Source of the DNA: Tetrahymena thermophila SB210
Lineage: Eukaryota; Ciliophora; Oligohymenophorea; Hymenostomatida; Tetrahymenidae
Length of the DNA: 64,000 nt
Reading direction: 5' to 3'
Assembly (NCBI RefSeq): GCF_000189635.1
Contig: NW_002476322.1
Span: forward strand, 310,001 to 374,000
Part shown: one piece after another, positions 1-10,427 of the stretch
How the letters are laid out: the number at the start of each line of letters is the position of its first letter
Position numbering within the stretch: the first letter of the stretch is position 1
The notes under the pieces: model-generated
Told to the model about the DNA's origin: nothing
Databases searched by the model: none
The model's input: the letters and a program-made list of their open reading frames with translations, nothing else
Made by a program: the position numbers and the translations under genes

Positions 1-522
1 AAAGGAGCTTATACACAGGATTCCAATTAGCCAATCGAAGAGAAACAATCATACAGTGATTCTGAAAGTAGCGAAGATAGTGATAGCTCTAAAAGTAAAT
101 CAAAATCCTCTGAAGATAAAAGCCATGCATCCAATTAATAAACAAAGTCTTCCTAAAAATAAAAACCTAAAATAGATAACATATAAGAAGAATTCCTTGA
201 TTCAAATTTATCTAATTCACAGTACAACAACCAAAAGAAAGATCTTGACCTATAAATATGCATGGAAAAGTAAAGTTCCAGATAAGATAATCAATTAGAA
301 TAGCCTAAACTAAAATCTTAAAACTAGTCAGGCTACGACTTGTCAAAAAGTTTTAAAAATAATTTAGCACAAATTTCATTAAATTAATCATTATTTGTCT
401 ATGATGTTGATTTAGAAAATCTTAACAATTCCTAATACAAACAAACAACAGAAGCAAATTTAAAAGAATAAGACTCTAACTAAAAAGATTTCTATGCTTT
501 GCCTGATTATCCGAATATTTGA
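1..522 (+). CDS. C-terminal end of an unknown Ser/Asn/Gln/Lys-rich protein (5' partial)
   Basis: Frame 1 is open from the first base to a TGA at 520-522, giving 173 residues if TAA and TAG are glutamine. The translation is low-complexity and polar: a Ser/Asp/Glu/Lys stretch at about residues 20-40, then Gln/Asn/Ser-rich sequence with no membrane segment and no recognised domain. It looks like the disordered tail of a larger protein whose start lies left of the window. The composition (many Q, N, S, K) matches the tails of other genes here, and codon use is clearly less AT-rich than the following intergenic DNA. No function can be assigned. Confidence 0.7.
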
Positions 523-680
523 AATTTATTTTTAAAAATTTATAATTCATTTGTATCAATTAACTATTATAATAAAAATTTAATTATTTATTTCAATAAA
601 TTAGAAATAGCTTTAATTTAGTTTCAAAAGTAATATTTTATTTAATGTAAATATTTATTTATATTTTATATCTCTAATTT

Positions 681-700
681 CTTACTTACTTACTTACTTA
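681..700. repeat. Tetranucleotide microsatellite (CTTA)5
   Basis: Five perfect CTTA units in AT-rich DNA between the first two genes. Nothing suggests a function. Confidence 0.8.
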
Positions 701-1247
701 TAATAAAAAAATCAATTAATTAAAATTGTAAAAATAAATATCTTTCAATAATTATACTTTACTATCAATTCATTAAATCAATTCTTAACTTTTTTAGGTT
801 CAAAATTTAAAACTAAGTTCATAATCATTAATAGAGATTATTTGTTATAAAAGATTTAAAATATTGTTTTTTTAAACTTTTTAACAATTTTTTATTGATT
901 TGTTTTAAAAATGATTTAGAAGTAAATTTAAATAAAAATATTTAACAATAAAGATTTTGTTGCTCTACTTCTTTCATGATTATTCTACTTTTTAAAATGT
1001 ATCTAATTTATTGATAGGAATAATGTATGGATGTAAATATGTTTATATAGCTAATAGCCATTCTAAAATTTAGTGATATTCTATCACTATTTTTGAACAA
1101 AATAAAAAATGGCTTAAATGAATAAATCTAATAATTTTTGATTTACTACATTAATCTAGTTTATATCTTATTCATGAATTAAATGATTATTTTTCTAATT
1201 TCATTTTTATTTTTTCTTTATTTTTATATAAGCAAATTTTTTTTTTG

Positions 1248-1939
1248 ATGAAGAAGATATTAAATAACAAAGATTTATTGAATCAGTTTATATCTGATAA
1301 AAATAACATTTCATAGAAATAGTTAGTTGTGTGATAAATATTAAATTTCTTAGAGCTCAATAACTAGATCAATTAAACTATTAAAATCATGTGATAATAG
1401 TCAAATTTCTGAATTATCAAGCTCTCAATAATAGTCAGAATAATCACACAATACATAAAAGAATAAACACAAATTGAAGAATAAAATGAGTAATAATTTA
1501 TCAAAACTAGTCAAAAGAAGATTTCTAATCCTCAAAAGAAAAATAAAACTGCCCAGATTAGAAATCTATAAAATATATATGGAATATATTAAAATAAAAA
1601 TTCAAAATAATTTTATTTAAATGAAAATTTTAAACAAATAGCAAAATGCTTATTGACTTTTTGGAAGCAAACTACATAAGTCTAGATAAATTCTTGCTTT
1701 AACAAAGTTATTGACAACATGGAAAAGATTTATTATAATATATATTATGAATAAATTGTAAATTTTTAACTTTGTATTTTATGACTTTATATTTCTTTTA
1801 CTCAGCTTACATTATTCATAAACCTATATTCAAAAGTTTATTTATTATTAAATTTACCTAATCTATTCACTTATAATAACAGAATATTAACAGCCGTGCT
1901 GCATCTATGAAAATTAAAGCATTTCTCTAAGTGTAATAG
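1248..1939 (+). CDS. Hypothetical small multi-exon gene, 3' end unresolved
   Basis: Three frames look coding in turn and join through GT...AG introns without a stop: exon 1248-1330, exon 1368-1390, exon 1435-1757, exon 1883-1939. The summed phases agree, and the model starts MKKILNNKDLLNQF. The third exon encodes a basic, Lys/Gln/Asn-rich segment followed by a more hydrophobic, Cys-containing helix-like segment (FWKQTTQVQINSCFNKVIDN). The first two introns (37 and 44 nt) are short for this genome, so exact boundaries are uncertain. Coding-like sequence resumes at about 2140-2350 and stays open to a TGA at 2527-2529, so the gene may extend that far. No family is recognised. A decayed gene is the alternative. 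Confidence 0.35.
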
Positions 1940-3008
1940 GTCACTTTATTTTATTTTTAGCTGGTTATTATAAATCATTCTATAATTATTTCTAATTTTG
2001 AACTATTTAATTAATTATTTTAAAATCTTATTTTTTTTGCTTTTCTCATTATTATTTTCTTTTTAGAAATTGTTTGTGTATGTATTCATTTTCTACAACA
2101 GAGATTAGCTTTAATTTTGTTTCTTTTTTATTTTAATAAATTAAAGGATATTTAGGAAGGATTTCATGTATAATTTAAAATAGATACTGTAGTTATGGAA
2201 GTTTAAATTTAAATTTGAAAATTACTTTTAATATTTTTTTCCGTTTTAATGGTCTTTCGTATGATCTATCTAAAAAATGTTTAAGTGAGTCGTTGGCCAA
2301 GGTTTTACTGTAATTGTAAAAGTATTTTTTCTAAATTTTATCTATTTATTATATTTTAATTCTAATTAATCTTTTTAATTGTCATATTAATATTAAATTA
2401 AAAATTTAAGGCTAAGTCCTTTATCTCTAAATACTTTTTTCTATATTGTAATTTATTCTTTAAGATTTATTATTTCTTTTATTTTTATTTTTTAAAGATT
2501 TTTTTGTTAAATTTTGCTTTAATAATTGATGGACTTTTTTATAAAAAAATTTAATTGAATTTTATATTAATTAATTAAAATTACTCGTTATAAAATAAAA
2601 ATTTATTTTATTAAATAAATAGCTTGTTTAATTTATTTTTTCCTAATCATCTATCTAGTTATTGCCTATCTTTTATTTAAAAATTGAAAAAAATACTTCA
2701 TATTTTAATTATTCTATTTAATTCTTATTAATTTATGATGTTTTTATTTTTTTTCTTTCTTGATCAACAGATCAATTTTTTTTATTTCCAATTAAATAGA
2801 TTCTTAATTTGAATATAGATTTTATGATTAAATTCATATAAAATAATAAATTTTAATAAAATAAAAAAAGATTTTATTTTTAATTAATTGAATTATTATC
2901 TAAATTTTTAAGGACCTTGTGGATTTAGATTTATAAATAAAAATCTAATCTAATTCTTAAAGGTTTAATTATTACTTTGCATTTTTTTATTGCAATAACA
3001 ATTATACT
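1940..3008. other. AT-rich stretch with weak coding signal at 2140-2529
   Basis: Mostly AT-rich and featureless. From about 2140 one plus-strand frame is open to a TGA at 2527-2529 and has coding-like composition near 2240-2320 (FNGLSYDLSKKCLSES). It may be a last exon of the preceding gene, but no convincing splice pair was found. 2530-3000 shows nothing. Confidence 0.4.
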
Positions 3009-4964
3009 ATGTATGAATTCGCTTTGAATAATTAAAGGTATTTTTTAAACCTATTTATTTTAGGAATTAATATTATTATCTACAATTAATTAAAATATAA
3101 TTAAAGCAATTTAAAATAGTAAAGCTAAAACGAATTTATAGGATTTTTATCAAGATACTCTTATTTAGAAGAAATAATATGTTGTAATACTAAAATGCAT
3201 TCTAAAAGCTGTAAGATTTTGTTTAATCTCACATAAATGGTGACACTAATCTTAATCTGTAATTAAGCGGCTTCGACATTTCTGAATAATATATTGATTT
3301 AATTAATTTATGCTTAAATTAATTCAAAGATGCTTAGAATATAAGATTATATTTTGATAACATTAAAATGAATGATCACAAGGCCACTTTACTATTCAAG
3401 AATTTATAAGAATTTAGGAATATAGAAATTTTAAAACTTAACTTTAGCTAAAATGATATCAAATAAAAAGTCTCAAATATGATATAATCATTTTTATAAA
3501 AGTGTTAAAATATTTCAAATTTAACTCTAATATTGGAAAAATGTGATATGGAATTTTAAAGCTTATCAGATAGATATAGCAAAAATTTTTAGAGAGCTTA
3601 ATAAGATTCAAAAGCTCCATCTTCAAGTTGGCAACAATGATCTGGGAGAGTAAGGGGCAAAGGCTTTAGGCAATACGCTGGGCTAATGTTAAAATATAGT
3701 TCACTTAAGTGTTACTTTAGAGGAAAATTAAGTTCAAGACGATGGAGCTTCAGCCTTTTTTGAAGAATTAAGTAATTGCTAAAATCTTACTTTTCTAGAA
3801 TTAGGGTTATACCACAACTATATTGGGGATGAAGGAGTATTTACTCTAAATAAATTATTAACAAAATGCACTCTTTTAGTAGAGTTAAGACTTATTTTAT
3901 CTAATAATTTAATTGGTGATTTAGGGGCTTCTGCAATAGGTGAAGGGTTAAAAAGCTGTCAAAACCTAAACATATTGAAATTATATCTTTAATAAAATAA
4001 AATCAGTGATGAAGGATCAATCGGTATTGGGAAAGGGTTAGGCAATTTATAAAATCTCACATATCTATTATTGTATTTAAACTAAAATTAAATTGGAGAT
4101 AAAGGAGCTGTAGCAATAGGTTAAGGTTTAAGTTCCTGCTAAAATATATTAGATTTAGAGCTTGAAATATTATAAAATGTTATAGAAGATGTTGGAGCAT
4201 CTGGTATCGGAGCAGGTTTGAGTAAATGTTCTAAGTTATAAAATTTGGTTTTACTTCTTAGTGAAAACAGAATTAGCTAATAAGGGGTTGTTGCTATTGG
4301 TTAGGGATTAAAATAATGCAAGGATTTAGTAAAGCTTAACTTATTGATGTACTTCCAACAATAGTAAGAAGGTATATCAAATATAGGAACTGGATTTAGT
4401 TGTTGTACAAAACTTACAGATTTAAACTTCAATTTTTCAGGAAACAAGTTTAAATAATAAGGATTAGCAGAGATAAATCTATGGTTAGTGAACTGCTAAA
4501 ATCTTACAAAATTAAATTTTTACTTATACTTAAATAATCTTGCAAACGAAGGAGCAATTTTAATTGCAAATGGGTTGAGCAAATGCCCTTAAATTACAAA
4601 TTTATGCTTATATTTATGGGGTAACTCTATTGGTGATTCAGGTGCTTAAGCTTTAAGCGATGCAATAGGTAAATGTGTAAATCTCTAAGATTTCAAATTT
4701 AATTTCATCTAAAATCATATTAGCGGTGAAGAAAATTTAAGAATGGGAAATACTTTAAGTTAATTACCTAAATTATTAACTTTGAGGTGCATCTTTTATG
4801 AAGATGAAAAATATTTGAAATGTAAATAGTTACTCAATTCTTAAAACATTAAAGTGTTAGAGCTAAATATCAGGCTTTGTTTTTCTTACTATAATTAACT
4901 ATCCCATTATAGACAAGCCTTAAAGATGAGAAGGCTAGTTGTATTAGACACCTTATTTGAGTGA
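3009..4964 (+). CDS. Leucine-rich-repeat (ribonuclease-inhibitor type) protein with one frame interruption
   Basis: From 3486 to the TGA at 4962-4964 one frame encodes about a dozen LRRs of roughly 28-30 residues with the RI-type pattern L-x-L-x-x-N-x-I-G-D-x-G-A-x-A-I-G-x-G-L (for example NLIGDLGASAIGEGLKSC). The family forms curved solenoids that bind proteins. Two to three further LRRs (ILKLNFSQNDIKQK) lie in the frame one base earlier, open from about 3179 to 3640. Joining them needs a one-base shift near 3578-3590, at a run of five A and five T. A 50-nt intron in that spot would delete most of a repeat and gives the wrong phase. It is either a sequencing or assembly indel or a recent pseudogene. 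The start is uncertain: ATG 3009 followed by an intron, or ATG 3179. Confidence 0.65.
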
Positions 4965-6166
4965 CTATTTTGCAATTTGTTAACTTTAGTTTTACTTATA
5001 GCTGTTCTTTGATTTGAAATATCACCACCTACCATGATATCATAATTTGTGATATTTCAAGTGATTATTATTTATTGATTATATTCATTTTTAAAGTTTA
5101 CTAAAATTAATAAAAATACATAAAGCTTTTTTCTAAATTTTAGAGTAAAAAAATTGTTTTTACAGTAAATAAGTTTGATTTGAAATTTTACAAAACAAAA
5201 ATTCTTAACTAAATAAGAAGGTTTTGCAGTTTGTGTATATTTGAGTGAAATATGAACTTAAACCTTCTTTTTGGTTTGATTTTTATTAATTTCAAAATTT
5301 TAATTAAAGTTTGTTTAATTATATTTTATGAATTAATTGTATTAAAAAATTTTATTCATAAAAATTAAAATACTCTGCTTGATTTTAAAGCAAAGGTATT
5401 TGTGATAAATTCTGATTTAAAATAGAAAAGAATAACATGTAGAGATTATCAAATAATTATTTTTTAAATAAAAAATTTAGAACTTTGAACAGTTAGTTAA
5501 GTATTAATAAGTTGATGAAGTATGAGTTTACTATTCTTTTTGTAAAAACAAATTTATTTTAAAATATTTTATTGACTGACAGTAATGAAAAAGATAAAAT
5601 AAATAGATCACTTTTACTAAATAGAATAAAATCAGTAACAGTCAGATTTCCTCCATATTTTATTAAAATCTATGTTTAATCTATTATTGTCATTTATTAT
5701 TAATTAATTATATCTGTAAAATTAAATAGTAAATATTTCATATACTTCAATACAGAAATTATTTTAGAATGTTTTGATTATTTTTCTATTCATTTTTTGA
5801 TCAAATTTTTTTGGCTTTTAATTAGAAAAAAGAAAATAGTATTACATATGTTAATAGTTTTATGCAAATTACTAAAATGATTAAATGTAAAGTATTTTTT
5901 TAGTATTTTGAATAGTAAAATTAAACAAATTAGTTTTTTTAAATTAATATTTTTTTGATAATTTATAATATTTATTTAATTTTTTTAATAAATATTTAAT
6001 TAATTGATTATTTAACAATTCATTTTGATATATTTTTGATTAAAAATGAAAATCTTACACAAATAAGCAATTTAATAAATTTATCTTTGGGGTACAATAG
6101 AATTTATTTATTTATACATATAAAAATGTACATTATATTAATCATTAATTTAAATCTCAAAGAGAA
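4965..6166. other. Intergenic AT-rich DNA
   Basis: About 1.2 kb between convergent genes. The only structure seen is the inverted repeat listed separately. No coding-like stretch was found on either strand. Confidence 0.6.
5014..5060. repeat. 12-bp perfect inverted repeat around a 10-bp palindrome
   Basis: Arms TTGAAATATCAC (5014-5025) and GTGATATTTCAA (5049-5060) are exact reverse complements. The spacer contains the palindrome ATGATATCAT (5034-5043). It lies 50 bp after the stop of the LRR gene, between convergent genes, so a transcript from either side could form a hairpin. It could be a 3'-end or terminator-like element or a transposon remnant. No flanking target-site duplication was recognised. 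Confidence 0.6.
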
Positions 6167-9100
6167 TCATTGCTAACCAAAAATGAAAACGAAATGATCT
6201 ATTAAAGCTTTTGCAGTATTTAAATATCCACTGTAAGGAATAACTTGAATAACGGCAGTAAAATTAGGCCTAACTATAAACTTAACCATGTATTCTATAC
6301 TTGGTATGTCTAATTCTACTGTACCTCTTAGCTTATAGTTTAACACATTTGTATTACTCTTATTATGATATATAAAATCATCAAGAGACATATTCTCGGA
6401 AAATTGAGGGAAGTATCTTTTGAAATAAATAGGAGTTCTGATTACTCTCTTATTGAGAGCAAATTGGTCACTTTTAATGATTTGGTCTCTTTTTTATCTC
6501 CATTTTTATCTGAAATATAGCATATTGTTCGAGGGTTCATAAAAATGAACATATCTTGGAAGCAAGTTGGGTACAAATATGGTAAAGTAAAATTCATTTC
6601 CATTTATAGTTCCTTGAACATTTGCGTTTATCAAGCTATAAGGAGTCTTTGTGTAACTCAACATCGAGTTTAATTTGTATTACTTCTTAGGTTCAATTAT
6701 ATCTGGAAATTTGTCATTTTTGATGTAGAGATGAGAAGCTATTGTATTATTTATAAAAATAAGAATTTTAATATTATTTTTTAATGTTAAATATTTTACT
6801 GTAATCTCCTTCGAATTCTATGTTGAAATTCTCCACATTATAGCTTGTCTAATATCATGAAAAAAATCATATTTAAACATTTAAAAAAAAATAGTAAATA
6901 AATTACCTTATTCCCGAAAAATAAGTCACATTTTATTAAATAACGAGAAGAGTTTTAATCAAAAATCCTTTCTGAAATTACACCTACTTAAAAATCTTGA
7001 GATTCAATAAGTGGACTCTTCACTTTTAAGTTAGCTATTTTAAATCTTCTAACTATTTACTAAGTAACATTATAATCTTGTAAGACTTAAAATGTCTCTT
7101 TATTGAAAGTATGAAGTGTGCCCCTAACTTCTTTTACATTAATTATGGTGTTTCTTAAAGGGAAGTCTCTAGCTGAAATGTCACTTTTGCCTATAATAAA
7201 AGTATTTAAATTGTTTAAATGGATTTTAAATGAATAAATTTTTTTTACTTAATTCTGAAAACTCAACAAAACTATCTCTGAAATCACCTCCTAATTTAAT
7301 TAAATTTATTTATGTTTAAATAAGTATTTTATTAAAAATTAGGCTAAAATTTACTTCTATTATCTTGGTTTTATTGCATGTTGTATGCATAACTATGACT
7401 TTTATCACCTGAGCCATCAAAATTATAAAATGTGTTCTGATTCTGATTTTAAGGAGAGGCTCTATTATTTTATTATTACTTTTTCATTGTTTAGTTTTAA
7501 TTCTAAAACCCTTGCTAGTTTTGGCTTTGTTGAGGGTCTCCGAACCCACCGAATCCAGTGAAATCTTAATTATTTGGTTATGCTGGAGGACGTTCTTTGA
7601 TTGTATCTTAGTTATCGAAAAATTAATTGTTTGTAAATTGAGGAGATTTATCTTAAGATTGTTTTCTGTTAGGTTCTTATTGCTAATTGTTATCCCAGAA
7701 TCCTCCAAATCCCTAATCAAAGTTATTTGCATCCTTATTCTAATGCTTTTCTTGGAAAGTACCAAATTCATTACCAAATCCTTAATCATGCTATCCAAAC
7801 TCATTGCCAAATCCTTAATCATTCTTTCCAAATTCATTACCAAACCCTTAGTTATTTTATTCAAATTCGTTGCCAAATCCTTAATTATTTTAACCAAAAT
7901 TTCCTCCAAATCCCTAGTCATTATTATTGCCAAAATCACCAAATCCACCATTATCAAAGTTATTTCCAAAACCTTAATCAAATCCTCCTTTATTAAACTA
8001 TTTGTCCAATTCATGTTGCTCTTAATCAAAGAAATTGTTATTTTTTTAGGATTATTTTTATTGATCTTTTGACTCTTCTTGTTATTTTTAAACTTGAGAC
8101 TACTATTCTTGCTAAATTTTTTGCAAGCGTGTTTATTCTTCTAATTCTTCTGCCTTTTTCTGCTCCTCAAAATTAAAATTTTAAAACCCACCGTCAAATC
8201 CAAATCCTCCAGCTTAATTTTATGCATTAAAGTCAAAGCCTCCTCCTCCTCCTTGATTTTATGCATTAAAATCAAATCCTTAGTTAAAATCTCCTCCCCA
8301 ATTATCAAATCCTCCACCTCCTCCGGTATTTGTTTCTTGAGGTTATTACTTTTGGCTTTGCTCAACTTACTTCACTTTCTCTGGCTACTTTTGAGATTCA
8401 GCTACTGATTAAGCTTAAGCTTAGGCAGAAGAAGGTTACCAAAATTTTTCTAATTTTTATTAAGCTAAAATAAAAAATAAAAATGTGATCTCATCTTAAA
8501 AAGTAAAATATCTAGTTTACCTACTTCTAATACTCTTTTTCTGAACGAAATATAAGCTTTTTTAGAATAATTATTTTGCTTTATTTTTTCAATTTCCTGA
8601 GTTAATTCATTAAAAAATTCAAGGAAAGCCCAGAGAGTCTCAAAATCTTTAGCATCCTCCATAGATTCTTATAACTTCTAAACATAAGAAACATAAATCA
8701 CCTAATCGTTCTCAATTTCTATGAAAGTAAAAATAAGTTTCTGTATAATTTTAATGAATATTTACTATCCTAAATTGCTGGAATAATGCTTGCATTTGAG
8801 TTAACCATATTGAGAAGAGGTTCAACATGGGATAAACAATCTGCAATTAATTTATCTGCTAATTTAATATTTAAATAATTAATTTTTGATATAAAAATAT
8901 TTATTATGCGAAACTAAGTTTCATTTTATTTAAAAACTATTAAAAATATTCTCTGTCCTATTATTTTATCAAAAAGTATTTAATTTTACAAGCTGAATCA
9001 CCAGCAGCCTATTTTTGAACTTTAGAAGAAGGTTATTAAGTTGCAGCTTGAGATTATTAGGTTTTTGATGATTTTTTCTTCTTAATTTCACCAAAATAAG

Positions 9101-9804
9101 AATTTTTATCTGGGAATTTAACACCACTTTATTACAAGTTCTAATAGATAATACTAAATTGTGTTTGCACTATATCTCCGCTATTTGTTTTAGAATTTTC
9201 CCATGTAGTTGCTAAAAATCTTACAAATTCGAGGCAATATTTTAGAAATTCCTTTCCTATTTCCTTTCCTTCATAATTTTTAATAAATGTTCAAAAATGT
9301 GTAAAATCAATAAAGTGATTACCTTCAGATTTAAACATACTTTCACCTCTATTATCATCTTATACTTCAGCTTTATACAAACAAATTTCATATAAAACGT
9401 TTAAAATATCATTGGATTTAAGCAATCTGGAAACAAAATTAGTATTAGTTTAATACTGTTCAAATTATGCTGACTAAGGATAAACCAATGTACCTAAGAG
9501 CTTTTATTTATTTAAAATTATATTTAAATTACTATTTATAAATAATAATACTCTTATTGTTAAAAGTTTAACAACTCCACTTTAACCGTCATCCACTAAG
9601 ACTTCCTAAACCACTTATAAAATTGGCGCATAAGTTTCTCTATAAATTTTAGATATAAATGAATGGTAGTTTAATAATGAGTTAATACTTTTTTTTATCT
9701 CCTAAAACACTTTGGCAAATCACTTCAATATTATTCCAATAATACTGCTCATCTTGAACAGTTTGCCTTATAAAATCTGGATTTATTACACCCTTATCTG
9801 ACAT
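6167..9804 (-). CDS. VHS-GAT-like membrane-trafficking adaptor with FG/NQ-rich linker and C-terminal appendage-like domain
   Basis: Eleven exons: 9689-9804, 9552-9639, 9323-9500, 8990-9268, 8766-8858, 8521-8718, 7355-8464, 7249-7290, 6907-7190, 6800-6848 and 6167-6738. They sum to 3009 nt, 1002 residues. Residues 1-190 are helical and end in YQNLQQSGVKFPDKN, resembling the end of VHS domains (GGA, TOM1, HRS). Residues about 220-320 are helical, like a GAT domain. Residues about 340-650 are a disordered linker rich in Gly, Phe, Asn, Gln and Asp with repeated NQGFGNEFG-type units and FDF motifs, the sort that bind clathrin adaptors. The last 300 residues look like an all-beta appendage or ear. 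Inferred role: cargo or coat adaptor at Golgi, endosome or plasma membrane. The family call is by eye. An ENTH/ANTH-type N-terminus is the main alternative. Confidence 0.6.
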
Positions 9805-10427
9805 TTAATTAATAGCTCAATATAAAATAAATACTACTTACTTATCTATTTATTATTTACTTATCAATAATGAATTTATTTTATAAGATTTCTCTACTTA
9901 ATTAATTTTATTTGTAATTTATTTATTTGATCTAATAATTCAAAAGAAAACAGTAAAAAATTACAAAAAATTAAAAAAATAAATCAATAAATGAATGAAT
10001 GAATCTTTTTATTTGCATATTTATATATGATATCTACACTCTAAAAACAAGCAAGATTTAATATTTGATACTTCTTTCGTTAGTTAATAGAAATTTAACG
10101 AAATAATTTCAAAAATAGATAGATAGTCTTTTATTCTAATTTGTAAAATAAAATACAGTCACATTTATTTATTTATATATTTATTTATATAAATAAATGT
10201 GAATGTAATTAAATTATATTAAAATAAATATTTTTTAATAAATAATGAAATTAAAATAAATTTTATTATTAATAAGTTAACAAATTTATTTAGTTGACTT
10301 TTAATTCGCTACAAATAAAATACAGTTATTCAAAATTAAATTTTTTTATTTTGGCTTTTTAATTCAGTTTACTATTTTACATAATGATGTTTTACTTTTG
10401 CTTAGAATAAAATATTTTCTATTAATA
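9805..10427. other. Intergenic AT-rich DNA with short repeats
   Basis: No gene seen. Contains a GAAT/TGAA microsatellite (about 9991-10004) and the inverted repeat listed next. This is the gap between the 3' end of the transposase gene and the start of the VHS-GAT gene. Confidence 0.6.
10159..10202. repeat. 14-bp inverted repeat downstream of the transposase gene
   Basis: Arms TCACATTTATTTAT (10159-10172) and ATAAATAAATGTGA (10189-10202) are perfect reverse complements with a 16-bp spacer. It sits about 230 bp past the transposase stop. It does not show the CCC...GGG ends and TTAA duplication expected of a piggyBac terminus, and no partner was found beyond the 5' end of the gene, so it is not called as a transposon end. 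Confidence 0.55.

Noticed and set aside
7512-8072. A 186-codon plus-strand open frame, with a second plus-strand and a minus-strand frame beside it
   Set aside because: All are shadows of the repetitive Gly/Phe/Asn/Gln linker of the VHS-GAT-like gene, which is read in another minus-strand frame.
9680-9720. Frameshift in the first exon of the VHS-GAT-like gene
   Set aside because: A 48-nt intron (9640-9688) joins the frames in phase and restores sensible sequence.
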